From positions 124,001-188,000 of the forward strand of contig JAKMXF010000288.1 of the NCBI GenBank assembly GCA_024704765.1: DNA of 64,000 nt, written 5' to 3'. The notes beneath the pieces were generated by a model. That model saw only the letters and a list, made by a program, of their open reading frames with translations. It was not told the DNA's origin and did not search any database. The position numbers and the translations under genes are program-made. The DNA is from Oopsacas minuta (Eukaryota; Porifera; Hexactinellida; Lyssacinosida; Leucopsacidae). Shown one piece after another: positions 32,765-45,144 of the stretch (positions are counted from its first letter, which is position 1; each line of letters opens with the position of its first letter).

Positions 32765-33834
32765 TTGAGTTTCTTTGAATTTGAATTGAATAGGGACTAG
32801 CTGACAATTATAATCTAACTTTTGCAATATTTCATTAATCAAATATATAATGCGAGACATATTTACTTAACCGAGACTTTCTTAACTAACTTTACACGGG
32901 ACATATTCCCAAATAAGCAAGTTGCAAATTATCGATAATTCCTAATTTCCGACACTAGTGGCATTTGAATTTCAGATTTCATCGAAATATGCTACACCTA
33001 ATCTGGAAATTTCCAAAAAGGATCAGCCCTTAATTCAGTAATCGGAAACTCCGATTATTGCATTACTCAGACAAACTGTTGAAACGAACGTATTCCAATT
33101 AGCCAAGTAGTCTGTCTATTCAACAGTTACCAAAAACATCCATTTGCACATGGACAGCCCACTTGATCTGAAAATTGGTATTACAGTCTATAGAGAAGGT
33201 ACACAGAACGTGTTAAAATTGGTATAGGGAGGGTCTACGAGTGAATAAAGTTGGAAACCTCTGGATTAAACAAATGCTAACAACCATTTACCATTATGTA
33301 AGAAGAGAGTACAAAATTACTTCATATTATCCTCGCATGAATATCTACTAATGCAATACACATATTATAGCAAAAATGATTGCGTAACACTGACACAATT
33401 ATTATGTAAATGATTAGAAGTATGTAATTAATATTAACTGGAATAATTCTATATTTAGCCCTGTACAAATACCTAAGGGATAGACATTCCAACAAGGCCC
33501 CCCCCTAGGCCTTGAGAGTGTGAATTGTGTCCAAATAAAAGAGGGTGTCTTCCAGCATTAAATAAACAAATTAAATATCAAAATAATCTCAATATTGAAT
33601 TTCCAAAAAACTTTACATATCAAGATAACAGCAGAATAGTAATAATCAGTTTGCCATGATAAGACAATTAGAAATGTGAACAGTTAAAGCACCATAGAAT
33701 AAGTATTAGAATTCACTGCATTTGCTCAGAGATAGGAAAATGTACGTACGTGTTTTGAACAAGCAAATGGCTGTACAACTTTGTTGCATGCACTTTATAA
33801 GAGATCAAAGTGAAATGTATGTATTGTATTATTT
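32765..33834. other. Intergenic, EIF2S3 to tankyrase
   Basis: EIF2S3 5' region followed by the 3' flank of tankyrase. AT-rich, with a C-run near 33500. No gene, clear repeat or RNA found. Confidence 0.5.
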
Positions 33835-36800
33835 TCACTTTAGTACAATTTTGTATGTGATACGGAATTCTGGGTAAGCTTGTTCCCCTCTGTATATGAC
33901 ATACTCTGTGAAGGCTAGACCGCAAGCAGAAGGTCGCCCGACAACTGAATGGTGGCCAGGGGGTGAATGCGCCATACGACATGCGCTTGTGATTACATAC
34001 GGCTTGCCTAACGTAACTCTACAAAACAGTAATTGCCTTTCACAAATGTAACATGATTTATCCTTATGTTCGCTACAACCATCACCACCACCAATTCCAA
34101 ATACGTACTGGTTACTCTTAGACGAATTTTCTGCGAAATATACCCCCGCACCAAACATTCCACCTATATAAGAATGTCTCTCATCAAATCCTCCCTCTAC
34201 AATCGCGTGTATCATAGGGCTACCGTGAAATAACATATGTTCGTTAGCATGATTATGATTAGTCTCTGCTATCTCATTTCTACGATACACATATCTCTTC
34301 AATAGTCTAGAGTTAACTACACGCTCTATCTTAACTATATTATAGCTATCGAATACTCCGCCTTTATTGTCCTTGTGTTCACGTATACTATCAATAAACT
34401 CACTGGAAACGGATAGAAAATCTCTGTCTCTTCGGTCTAGCTCGACTAGGCTAGTTGAATAATCTTCTGAGTTAATTTCTGGGGTGATTTGAGTATGAGA
34501 ATCGATTGCAACTGATTTAAGGATTCTATGACGGTCTCCGTACGTTAGAATACCGATTTCTTTCAGATCGTTATGAGATACTTCGGTTAGGATATCTAAA
34601 GTTATGTGTTCCCTCTCAAACAGATCGGCGAACTGTTCCATCTCAATTGTACGTAGAAAAGTGCGTATAGAAGAATCTTTGGAGTCTGTGGATTTGATTG
34701 ATGGTAGAACAGGGATTTTGAAGGGAGGAGAAGTGATTAGGGGAGATGGTGGTGTTGATATAGAAAGGAGAGGGTGGGGTATTGTCGTTTTAGGCATGAA
34801 GTATTGGTGTGCCTGACTGCTGCCGACACCCACACGTGTGAGAGAACTCTTGGCACATCCTGGATTGACACTACCCACCCCAGCATTGCTAGAGGCCCCC
34901 ACGCCTACATCCAGTAGTTGTACACGAGTGGGGAAGGGACATAGATTTAAATGGGTGGTGGAAGCAAATACAGAAGTTGTTTGAGTGTCATCTGGCATAT
35001 ATGCTCCACTTGCAGATTGTCTCACATGAGAAGATGAGCTGGGCATAGAGACGATAGGTCTGTCTTTCGGGTAGGCGGCTTCTAACAAATTCCTGGTGTC
35101 CTCGGCTAATGCTAGATCAAGTGGTGTCTGTCCATATTGGTTTCTAAGCATAACCTGGGCTCCATGAGCTATTAACAGTGAACATAGCTGAGTGCGGCCT
35201 TTGTGGGCCGCTTCATGCAAAGGTGTGAAATTCCATTTGTCCTGTGCGTTGACGTGTCCTCCTTTGTCTATGAGGAGAGATGCTATATCGAGGTGTCCGT
35301 ATGATGAAGCATTGTGTAGTGGGATTAAGCCTCCTTTATCTTCTGCGTTAACTTCTGCACCATGTTCTAATAGATATTCAGCTACCTAGAGTTTGTTTTT
35401 ACAATCAACTCCAGTTATATCGAACGCGAATAAATTAAAATACACAAACTCATATCGAAGTCTGAAATTGTACATATATCATCCCGAACCTTCAAAGTTA
35501 CATATATTTTTACCGGTTACATAGCACTCAACATATATCGAAGCGTTATCGTGGTTCCTTGAGCTTCGATGTAACGGGGCTGACTTGTACAACAATCTGC
35601 TTATAACGGAGTAATATTAATTTCCCAAAAAATTTATATTTATTTGCAGTTAATAAATTCCTACAGAAAGTAAGAAATAATCCAATCTCAACAAAGAAAT
35701 GGCTAATTGCACAAACTTGCAACTGTCATAAACATAAAACATGCTTACCATCAAGTAATAGATAAAACACCCACAAAAGTTCAAATCAATTACTATCTAT
35801 TAAGCACCTGGCATAGAGATTAATGGTTAACTTCGTCTGGTGTGATAATTGTGTAAACTATTCGTGGTTCATAATTGCAGTGTAATTGTAGCTTGGATAT
35901 TTCTAATATTGGAAAACTATAGTTACCGGGGAATACAAATATACACGTAGGTGCTATCCAGGTGTATGTATTATCCGAACAGGAATGGAAAGTAATTTTT
36001 GGTTGAAATAAGTACAGCCAACTCCCGTTATGTCAAACACGATATCGAAGTCAGAAATTGTATCAAATATGGTCTCAAGCCGTCAAAGTAACACATTTTA
36101 TCGATTATTTCGAAGGAATTATCGTGATCCCTTGAGCTTTGATATAACCGGAGTTGACTATAATTCTCATTAACCAACTTACTTCAATTTGATTATACCC
36201 AGCTGCTAGATGTAATGGAGTACTGTTACGACCCTGTAGATCTCTACAGTTAACATTATCAGATGTCAATAATTTGGTTATTGTCAGTATATCTCCTTTC
36301 TTAGCTGCTTCTAAGAGTCCACACTCTGTGTCTCCTCGTAATAGAGTAGCCACATCTGTGTCTGTGTCCTTGACAAGGTCTAGTGGTGTGTGACCATCTC
36401 TGTACAGACCAAAATCATATAAACATATTCGAATTGAGTTTCAGACTATTTTAACGATGAATTTGCAATTTGTTGGGTAGTATATTTTTGGGTGTTAGTA
36501 TTACTGATTAACTGACAGAAACATAAAATGAGATAAAGGTTCCGTATCGTCGTTATGCTCCTTGATATTAATGTTGTATTTACCAAGATTCTATTCTCAA
36601 TGTACAGAGATAGAACTGGTGCAAATACAGTACATATAGCATTCTGTAAATCCTCATCCATACACAAGAAAGAAGAGATCAGAGAGAATGCGTGTAAAAG
36701 ACTCTATCAACCACTATGCAATGTGATATGTAAGTGTTCTGAGGGAATTAGGAAGTGGTCTGATTACAAATGGACTTTGTGGAAAACGGACAAAAACACA

Positions 36801-39800
36801 ACAAACAAACAAACAAACCTATTCTGTGTATTCTTATCAGCAAAATTCTCCAGCAATAGTTTACATATATCATACTTCCCTTTAGCAGCAGCTTCATGCA
36901 GAGGTGTATAATTCCATAAATCCTTCATATTAACATTAGCTCCGTTATCCACCAGTATCTTAGATACTTCATAATGACCGTAAGAACAAGCATTATGTAA
37001 TGCTACTAGTCCTCCTTTATCTTTAGCATGCACGTTACCTCCATGCTGTATAAGGTACTCTACTACAGCAATACGATTATAACCGGACGCAAAGTGGAGT
37101 GGAGTGCTTAATCTGCCGTCTAGATCACGACAGTTTACTACCATAGGGCTTAGTAGCTCTTTGATTTTCTCTAAGTCTCCAGCCTATACATGTTAACATG
37201 AAATAATAGAATTTTTGATAACCAATTAGTTCATAAACTTGATGGATGTAATGTTCATTTCCTATTAAGCTAATGTATCCACCAAATACAGTTGACTACC
37301 GTCAATAGGACCAATTTCTCCTGGACAAAAAGTTGTCCAATTACCCGGAGAGACTGTACTCCACATATTTTGCAAACATGAACGCCCAAAATACCACCAG
37401 TAACACATTTCGGTACATAAAAATCAATACCCCACAGAAAAATAGGAGTAACTGGAGTCCCAAATCCGGGTCTGCAAGGATGACGTAATGCTCGTCCGCC
37501 TATACTCTTTCCATTATTTCAAATCAAATCTGGGAGGCCAGAAAAATTCCATGGTGCGCATATGCCCAGCTGATAAAATTGCTATCAGACATCCTAGTTA
37601 CCTTTGAAGCCTCAAGGAATGCTTTCTCAGTAGATAACTTCTCAGCAGATCTCGGTCTTTCGGTTAACAAACTGACGGTATTAGTGCCAGCTAGAGCACT
37701 AGCCTTAATCCCATGTTGTGACGTAATATCTGGATCAGCCCCGTGATCTAACAAGAGACTGGTTAAACTAGGACAATCCTGTGATAGAGCGTGGTGTAGT
37801 GCTGTCTTGCCTTCTCCGTCAGGAGAGTTAACTAAGGCTCCATTCAATAGTAGTACCTAGAGAACAGTGGATTCTAGTTCATAAGAATCTTAGCTTAAAA
37901 ACCTTTCAATGAATATTGCCTCAGTTAAAATGTACTACGGATAAGTAATATGAATTTAGAGATAGTGGAATTTTGTTAAGAGCATAATTTATAGAATTTC
38001 TAGATAAGACGAACAAATATTTATATTTCTCCGGTTATTACAAACTTTGGATAAATGGAACATATTTTGACAGTCCGTTAGTGTTCTTATTAAGGCTACA
38101 CCGTTAGTTACGCATACTTACCAACAACTTCACAATATCCCGGGATTACACGTTATTCCCCCAAATATCCAGAAATATAGCAAAAAATTGCAGTATTTCT
38201 CCTTGATCGTACGTCAAATCCCGGGATTACTCAAGGATCCCAGGAGGGTCGGCGAGTATGGTCACGGTAAGGATATATATATATAATAGCTATGACCCCA
38301 AACTCATACCTCTGTAGCATCGGAATGCTGGTTAACAACAGACAAATGTAGTGCTGATAATTTCTGTTGATTGAGTAAGCATAGATCTGCTCCTCTCTTA
38401 ACTATCAGTTCTACAGCTTGTCTCTTCTTACTGCTAGAGCTTAGTACAGCACAGTGTAATGATGCATTTTGTGTCAGAGGGTGCTGAAAGTTTATTGTCT
38501 CATTACAGGCTAGTTTCTTTAGCTGGAATAGATCACTAGAGACAATGGATGCTGATTAATAGGTTTATAGGATTAGCTACAGATTATGACCAAGGGCTAC
38601 ATTAATACCAACCATGAATCAGCTGCTGCTAGAAGCGAATAAGCTTTGTATTCAAATGCAATTCTGTTAGACATCTCCTGACTAGGAGCTAGGAATAGAG
38701 CTGAATTGTTATGACAATTAAATAGAGTCGGATTACCACCATGTGCTAGAAGGAAAGAACAAACTTCCATCTTCCCTTTACAAGAAGCTTCATGTAATGG
38801 AGTGAATTGCCATAAATCCATAGCGTTAACATCAGCTCCATGTCTTACTAGTAGCTCAGCTACCTCTAGATGTCCGTAGGAACAAGCGTTATGTAGTGGT
38901 ACTAGTCCTCCTAGAAATGTAGTGAGAGGATTGGTTAGTTGTACTTATAATACAATCCCTATTCGGATAAGACGTCCACTCGGATAGTAAGCGCTAATTC
39001 TAGCTTCCCAAAGAATGCATTTTGTATGGTAAATAGTAACTCACAAAATAGCAAGGAAATTAATGCAAATAAGATTAGTATATACACACCTTTATCCTTA
39101 GCATGAGCATCACCTCCCATCTGTAACAATATTTCACAGACTTTAATCCTATTATATCCAGCAGCTAAATGTAACGGAGTACTCTTTCTTCCATCACTAG
39201 CATGACAATTAACATTCAACGGAGTAAGTAGGTTAATAAGTATATCTTCTTGTCCTGATTTAGCAGTGTCTAACAACTCGTCTATATTATATTCCCCTGT
39301 TAATACCTGTTTTACTGGTTCATCTAGTGCAAGGTCTAATGCTGTCTTACCCTCTGTGTTACGGAGTGTAGAATCAGATCTGTTCTGTAGCAGAGCAGTA
39401 CACACACAGGCCTAGAAAGAGTACAATAGTTTAAATTTGGTATTTTATCCAATTCATTGTCTATTGTTTTAGGAGATCTTTGTACAAATACTATCACATA
39501 CTCAGGGATTTTCAAATATTTCCATGGATTTCCAAGTGTTACTTCGATCAATCACAATTCAGATTATTATCTGGGAAAAAAGAGGCAATAAATTTGCAAA
39601 CTTTTGTGGATTTCTTGAAAATCAGGGAAATCTATCTACTTATCTATCTACTTATCTACCTACTTATCTATCTACTTATCTATCTATCTACTTATCTATC
39701 CATCTACTTATCTATCTATCTACTTATCTATCTACCTACTTATCTATCTACTTATCTATCCATCTACTTATCTATCTACTTATCTATCTATCTACTTATC

Positions 39801-42800
39801 TATCTATCTACTATCTATCTACTTATCTATCTACTTATCTATCTACTTATCTATCTATCTACTTATCTATCTATCTACTTATCTATCTATCTACTTATCT
39901 ATCTACTTATCTATCTATCTACTTATCTATCTACTTATCTATCTATCTACTTATCTATCTATCTACTTATCTATCTATCTACTTATCTATCTACTTATCT
40001 ATCTACTTATCTATCCATCTACTTATCTATCTACTTATCTATCTACTTATCTATCCATCTACTTATCTATCTACTTATCTATCCATCTACTTATCTATCT
40101 ACTTATCTATCCATCTACTTATCTATCTACTTATCTATCCATCTACTTATCTATCTACTTATCTATCCATCTACTTATCTATCTACTTATCTATCTACTT
40201 ATCTATCCATCTACTTATCTATCTACTTATCTATCTACAGTGGGACCTCATTAACACGAACACGGTTGATTCAAATATCCTCATAAGACGAAGGTCCTTA
40301 CAATTGTTATCCAATTAGAATTATTCTGGCTAATACTAACTCCGTTAAAGCGAATACATTTTGATTCTTCATTAGAGTTTGTATTAACCAGTTTTCTGTG
40401 AAAATGTCTCATCTAGCAATACACAATGTATGAAAATTTTGTAATAATAAAGTAGTCACAAAATATATACACAAGTGGTAAATATGCAAAAATATTTATA
40501 ACTTATAAATTCAGTTCTCCCGCAGATCCCAATTTACTACATCCATGTATAAACATCAAAATATTCCAAGCATCTGTCTGACAAACAGAAAAGCGTTGTT
40601 GTATCTCTTTAGTTACCATCCCCATATCACTATCTATCTGTTTAATATGCTCAATAATTGACTCTTCGCTTTTATCAGCAAAACGCTCTATGTTCTTCAA
40701 ATCAGAAATATTGGCAGTAAATCCTCTATGTGCTTGTAGCAGAATACTGTATCCCCTTCCTCCATCGATGTTACTCCCCTCAACTGTTTCTAGCCCTTGC
40801 TCTAAATTCCTATTTACAGACTCAAGATGACCTTGTATTTCCTCTAATTCCTTCTCGAGCGCTTTCAACTTAAGCTTCCGACTACCCCCAAGCATCGGGA
40901 TAGTAATCAGCCAACCTACTCCACCGGTTATAACACATATAATACCGAGTAAAATATTTGCTATTGATGTCACAATGAGAACAGCTGGTATCAATACCAA
41001 CCCAATTCCACATAAAACACATAGAACTAGCACACCAAGTTTTCCAAGGTTTTCAAACTTTGAACTCAACAATTCAGCTATTTGAGTTTTCCAAGATTTA
41101 TCAGCAAGTGTGAATGAGCCCGCGTCTATCTCTGCAGAAAATGGCACCGGGAAGTATTGATCGATTTTGCTACAGAATTCTTCCAAAGCCTTTTTATCTT
41201 CACCGAAATTCAATGCATTACTCAATAGAGTTCTTGCTTCAGAAATTATGAAGGAAATTCTAATACTCAATGCGATTCCTGTGTCGACCTTTTCTCGTGT
41301 CTGTTTGATCAATGCTCGAAGCCATTCCACGCATATTCCATTTTTCATCATTGAATTTCCCTTTTGTTGCAACTTTGAATCGCAAATATTCGATCGATTA
41401 AGAAAATTTTCAATTTTGATAACTCTATCCAAAACCCTGTTATATAATTTTGAGATATCAAACGTGTTGATGTTTTCCAAAGATTCGCTTGCCCGCTCCA
41501 AACTCTCATGCACCGATAATTTCTCAATTCTATCCACAGATTCAGGAGTCAAATATCCTTCATTATTGTATTTAACATCGAAAACTTTTTCAATCAAATT
41601 TCTAATCGCTTCACTCTTTTGTCCTGCCTCAGTTAAAACTTTCTCGGCTCCTGATTGAGATATTTTCTCGACAACACCAATTGCGTATTGTGCCATTACT
41701 CTTATTTCAACTTAATGATTGATCAAAAGCATTGAAATTACTTGTAATTATACGTACAGTCTTGTCATGCTAAGAATATATATTAGAGAGCTTTTATTTG
41801 ATTCGTATTATATAGCACTAATTTCTGTAATTTGTAATAATTATCTTATCTTATAGCCCATGGAAAGTTTAGAGGAATATATTTATATGGCAATAGCTAT
41901 GATTTTTCCAAATTGCTTAAAGTATCATACACAATATCTATCTCGTGATTGCTTTACATGCTGATATCCCAAACGCTATGAGTAACATATCTTGTTAATA
42001 AAATGATTCGATAGCAAAAATATGAACTAAACTTATAAACTAAAGGGATAGAGTATTCCCATAAATTATGTATCGCAAGCAAGCAATGATTTGTATAATT
42101 ATTAGTTAGAACTTTGTAGATATTATAATAGTTCATCACACATATGTCACATACGAGCACGTGATTTATTGCATACGAGTATTGCTTGGGATAATTATAT
42201 TATAGTACAGATCTGATAAGTAAAATATGGAATGACAAAGCTTCGTCAGGTTTTTGATATATCTATGGATGTTTTGGGATACTACGTGGGTCAAACAATG
42301 TATTAAAGCAAAGACTTAGGTTCATAAATTAGTGAATTTAGCAATTACTGATTTGAACGAAAATCGTAGTAGAATTTTTATCAGAAATAGCATATTCTGG
42401 AAAATATATTCCCTACTTGTTCCAACAAGATCTATTAGGCCACTGTTAGTTTGAAAGATGTTTCAGCTCCACCGCCCGCATCAATGAATATTGTAATTAT
42501 TTCACCATTTATCAGTGAAATTCAACTACACAATATATTTACTAACTAACGGGTGAATAGTAGTGATTTTATTTATCTTCACGGACTTCTTTTAACACGG
42601 CTAATTAACATCAGTAAGTCCTCTCTAATTGCCCGTTTCGGGCCCCATTGCCACTGATGGACAATTAGAGAGGACCAACTGTATTTAGAAGTAGTCATTG
42701 AAATATTTTTGAATAGATGGACATCATGTAGAGCTGAAAAGAGTCTCTCATTAATAGCAAAGATAAGACAATCCGTATTTGTAGTACAATTAATCAACAA

Positions 42801-43397
42801 AAATTAGTAAAATAAACACAAATAAATATCGGCAAAAAAAATACAAACCTTTCCTTTATTGCTTGCCTCATGTAACGGAGTGTACCCCCATTTATCTCTA
42901 CTGTTAGGATCAGCACCATGCTCCAGTAGACAGGTAACGACCTCAACATGTCCGAAAGAGCATGCGTTATGCAATGCAATTAATCCCCCGTCATCTTTCG
43001 TATTAACCTGTGCTCCATTAGACAATAGACATTCTACAGTGTCTCTACGGCCAAACCCAGCTGCGAAATGTAACGCTGTACTTTTCCGTCCGTTCATATC
43101 TTTAGCGTTTATATCGATTTGTTGACTAACTAATTTCTGGATTTTAGTCATTTCACCGCGTCTGGATGCTTCGAAAAGTTGCAATTCTAATGCGGAATTT
43201 TTAGATTTTCCGAGCGTGTCGGCACTCGGTGTTTCTAGAGTAAGTGGTAGTCTTTGTGGTTGTATGGAAGGTAGGATTGTGACGTCATGTTCTGGGGTTG
43301 TATCGGATGAGACAGGGAGATCATTTGTTACAGGTGTTGTATTTATTTTCTTTAAAGTATTCGTTGCAGATTCATCGTTATCTTCACTTACATTCAT
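33835..43397 (-). CDS. TNKS: Tankyrase, poly(ADP-ribose) polymerase (eight exons)
   Basis: PARP that ADP-ribosylates substrates bound through ankyrin clusters; known roles are axin turnover in Wnt signalling, telomere and spindle regulation. Exons: 43397-42849, 39411-39090, 38910-38613, 38535-38310, 37856-37602, 37183-36819, 36399-36183 and 35385-33835. All phases close, giving 1,260 aa, between human TNKS2 and TNKS. Five ankyrin clusters are visible ([80 protein letters not shown]). A SAM domain follows ([20 protein letters not shown]). The PARP domain has His in MLFHGSP, Tyr in [19 protein letters not shown], Glu in [15 protein letters not shown] and the zinc-binding [12 protein letters not shown]. 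Intron 1 (3.4 kb) contains another gene and a microsatellite. Confidence 0.96.
35402..35590. repeat. Family A MITE copy (tankyrase intron 7)
   Basis: TA-CAATCAACTCCAGTTATATC to GATGTAACGGGGCTGACTTG-TA: both ends present with a TA duplication. Internal GAGCTTCGATGTAAC is in reverse family orientation. Confidence 0.75.
36012..36162. repeat. Family A MITE copy (tankyrase intron 7)
   Basis: TA-CAGCCAACTCCCGTTATGTC to GATATAACCGGAGTTGACT, about 150 bp, just downstream of the 36183 splice donor. It is the second family A copy in this one intron. Confidence 0.75.
38130..38260. repeat. Degraded dispersed repeat (family J)
   Basis: Contains CCCAAATATCCAGAAATAT and two CCCGGGATTAC segments. The first recurs as GCCAAATATCCAGAAATATTG at 62594, and related TTTCTGGATAG sequence lies at 54330-54480. 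Ends not defined. Confidence 0.4.
39630..40237. repeat. 608-bp TATC/TACT microsatellite with higher-order structure
   Basis: Nearly uninterrupted array of the tetranucleotides ATCT, ACTT and ATCC, arranged as variable 8- and 12-base units such as ATCTACTTATCT. In the right half a longer unit, each containing one ATCCATCTACTTATC, repeats about every 32-44 bases. Long overlapping ORFs rich in Tyr, Leu, Ser and Thr run through it on the plus strand, but they follow from the repeat and are not genes. Located in tankyrase intron 1. Confidence 0.95.
40246..40410. repeat. Family G CAGT-type MITE fragment
   Basis: Begins TA-CAGTGGGACCTCATTAACA directly at the end of the microsatellite. Later segments (CTAACTCCGTTAAAGCGAAT, TTTGTATTAACC) look like degenerate inner or inverted repeats. 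Right end unclear. Confidence 0.45.
40503..41696 (-). CDS. Orphan helical membrane protein nested in tankyrase intron 1
   Basis: A 397-aa, uninterrupted ORF from an ATG, on the same strand as its host gene and wholly inside intron 1. No family recognised. Residues 1-210 are predicted by eye to be mostly helical, with no signal peptide. Residues about 217-272 form a long hydrophobic block ([39 protein letters not shown]) that could span a membrane twice. Residues 275-300 are a basic/acidic coiled coil ([20 protein letters not shown]), followed by more helix. Helices around a hydrophobic hairpin recall apolipoprotein-L-like and alpha-helical pore-forming architectures. That is a shape argument only, not a motif match. 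ORF length and composition support a real gene, perhaps a retrocopy. Confidence 0.65.
   Translation of the reverse strand: MAQYAIGVVEKISQSGAEKVLTEAGQKSEAIRNLIEKVFDVKYNNEGYLTPESVDRIEKLSVHESLERASESLENINTFDISKLYNRVLDRVIKIENFLNRSNICDSKLQQKGNSMMKNGICVEWLRALIKQTREKVDTGIALSIRISFIISEARTLLSNALNFGEDKKALEEFCSKIDQYFPVPFSAEIDAGSFTLADKSWKTQIAELLSSKFENLGKLGVLVLCVLCGIGLVLIPAVLIVTSIANILLGIICVITGGVGWLITIPMLGGSRKLKLKALEKELEEIQGHLESVNRNLEQGLETVEGSNIDGGRGYSILLQAHRGFTANISDLKNIERFADKSEESIIEHIKQIDSDMGMVTKEIQQRFSVCQTDAWNILMFIHGCSKLGSAGELNL
42430..42760 (-). repeat. Dispersed repeat, copy 2 (tankyrase intron 1)
   Basis: Reverse-orientation match to 2310-2650. 42467-42605 is the best part, and similarity resumes at 42682-42760 (TTAGAAGTAGTCATTGAAATATT). 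The two parts are separated by the palindrome at 42612-42681, which copy 1 lacks. Confidence 0.7.
42612..42681. repeat. Family F palindromic MITE inserted in the dispersed repeat
   Basis: A 70-bp element from CAGTAAGTCCTCTCTAATTG to CAATTAGAGAGGACCAACTG, with near-perfect arms and a GGGCCC-centred core. The homologous site at about 2455-2466 has no insert, which marks its boundaries. Confidence 0.8.
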
Positions 43398-43807
43398 GCT
43401 ACTTATACGTTTAAAATATAAAAATTTTAGTTATTAAGATTTGATTATTATTCGAATACTGTTTAATTCAGCAGGTTCCACCGGTGACCCTCTGTACCAA
43501 TGTAAATACATTCTGGACCCCTCCCATATTCTGCTATAGATCGTGTGGCCCTGTTGTCTCCGTGGACCCCATGGTGGGAACCGCTGACGAATTTTAGAAT
43601 TCAGGTTTCTGAAAATTAACCGTATGGAAAAGGGAATTCGCATTTCAGTAAATTAGCAGAGATTGATGTATGGTAATGTGTGACTATGGAATCCCAACAT
43701 ATGAGTAAATATCACGAACAATTGGGCTCAGATTAGATTAGAAATTCACCAAAGACAGGTTGTGACATTCTGTTAGTAATTTCATAAATATAACATCACG
43801 CACAATG
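43398..43807. other. Intergenic, with a hAT-like MITE at 43475-43582
   Basis: Tankyrase 5' region. The repeat shares CAGGTTCCACCGGTGACCCTC and CCGTGGACCCCATGG segments with the family D element at 60077. Nothing else recognised. Confidence 0.5.
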
Positions 43808-45144
43808 TTACAAGTAAAAGTAACAAATAAGAAAACTTCTGAACATATATAACTTGATATTTACACAAGGATGCTTGCTTAGTTTAGAAAAGAGAGAATG
43901 CTTGTAGCGTTGATTCTCTTTCTGATCTACTGTAATAATAGACCCTAAGTTATCTACTGCTACCCCACAGAGAGAAGAAAACTCTCCTGCAGCTGTTCCC
44001 TTCTTACCGAACTGATATATCAGTTTACCTTCATTAGAGAATATCTTTACTTCATCAGTTCCTCCATCAGATACAATTATGTTGAATTGTTGATCCAAAC
44101 AGAAGAACCAAGCTTTATTTAATAAATCATTCTTGATGAGACATCTGAGGAGAATTCCTTCTCTTGAAAATGTTTGGAGAGGATATTCTGTATCAGTCAA
44201 TAAAACATAGAATTCTCCTTCCACGTATGAGATATCTCTAATTCCAGTTTCACCTTGTTTATGGAAATTAGAGATTAGAGGTATTTGATTTTCTTCTTTC
44301 AAATCAATAGATAGACTTATAAGCTTCATATTTCTGTATACACCAACATAGATATGGATATTGTCTGTACAAATACCTCCTATCAGATATCCACATGATT
44401 TGTAGCTTTCTATCTTAAAAGTTAAATCGTTTAGTTTCAGAATACATCTGTGACATTGTATTAAAATAGAATTCTTAATAAAAAGGATATTCTCTGGTAG
44501 AACCATTTTTACATCTTTAACACTTCTAATCCAATTCCTTCTTTAGAGAATATCTGAATTCTGTAATGATACCAATCAGCTACATAAATGTTATTATTCA
44601 CAGGATTTATTGTTATACCTCGTGGGCAATTAAGTTGTTTATCCCCGTCACCTCTAGTACAAGAACTCCACTTGAATTGAATAGGATTATCTTCTGATGA
44701 CTTTAGGATCTGTTTGCTACAGCCACACAGTTTGTTTATGCTATCTCTCAGTTCATTCACTCTCCATGTCAGTTTAATGTAAGGAATTTCTATGTCCATT
44801 TCTTTATGAACTGATTTGAAAGTCTCAGTGAAATCTATTGTAGGAATGGCAGTAGGATTCAAGTTTAGGAAAAGTTTTTCCATCGCTTTTTTGTACTCGT
44901 TAATCTCTACAATATTCTTCTCAATGTCTTGCCTTCTCTTCTCCTTTCTCTCATTCACTTCTGTCCAAATACTGTCCAATTCTCTCAACACCTCTTCTGA
45001 TTTCATGTCTATCAGCTGTTTCATTTCTTCTCTAACACGAATTACTTCTGATTTATTCTCATCAATCACTTTTTTCAATAAATTCAGTTTCTTCTCAAGC
45101 TTATCACCCACTGGGATTGGATTAACAGGATTAACTGATGCCAT
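43808..45144 (-). pseudogene. Coiled-coil/NHL-repeat protein gene split by a frameshift
   Basis: Two abutting ORFs in different frames look like one gene. The first (ATG at 45144, stop at 44509, 211 aa) has the start MASVNPVNPIPVGDKLEKKL, a coiled coil, then an NHL repeat (CPRGITINPVNNNIYVADW) and ends after IQIFSKEG. The second (44506-43808, 232 aa) continues with beta-propeller sequence (IIVSDGGTDEVKIFSNEG; GEFSSLCGVAVDNLGSI). In this TRIM-like family the text should run on across 44505-44515, where an A-run interrupts it. Neither RING nor B-box is present. It is either a recent pseudogene, a sequencing error in the A-run, or two shortened genes. I associate this N-terminal family with sponge genomes, from memory. 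Confidence 0.7.

Noticed and set aside
39630-40237. CRISPR-like array
   Set aside because: No constant repeat separated by unique spacers; it is a microsatellite in eukaryotic DNA.
39480-40318. Two long plus-strand ORFs of 264 and 268 codons rich in Tyr-Leu-Ser-Thr
   Set aside because: They are read-through of the TATC/TACT microsatellite in two frames; the sequence has no stop codons by chance of the repeat.
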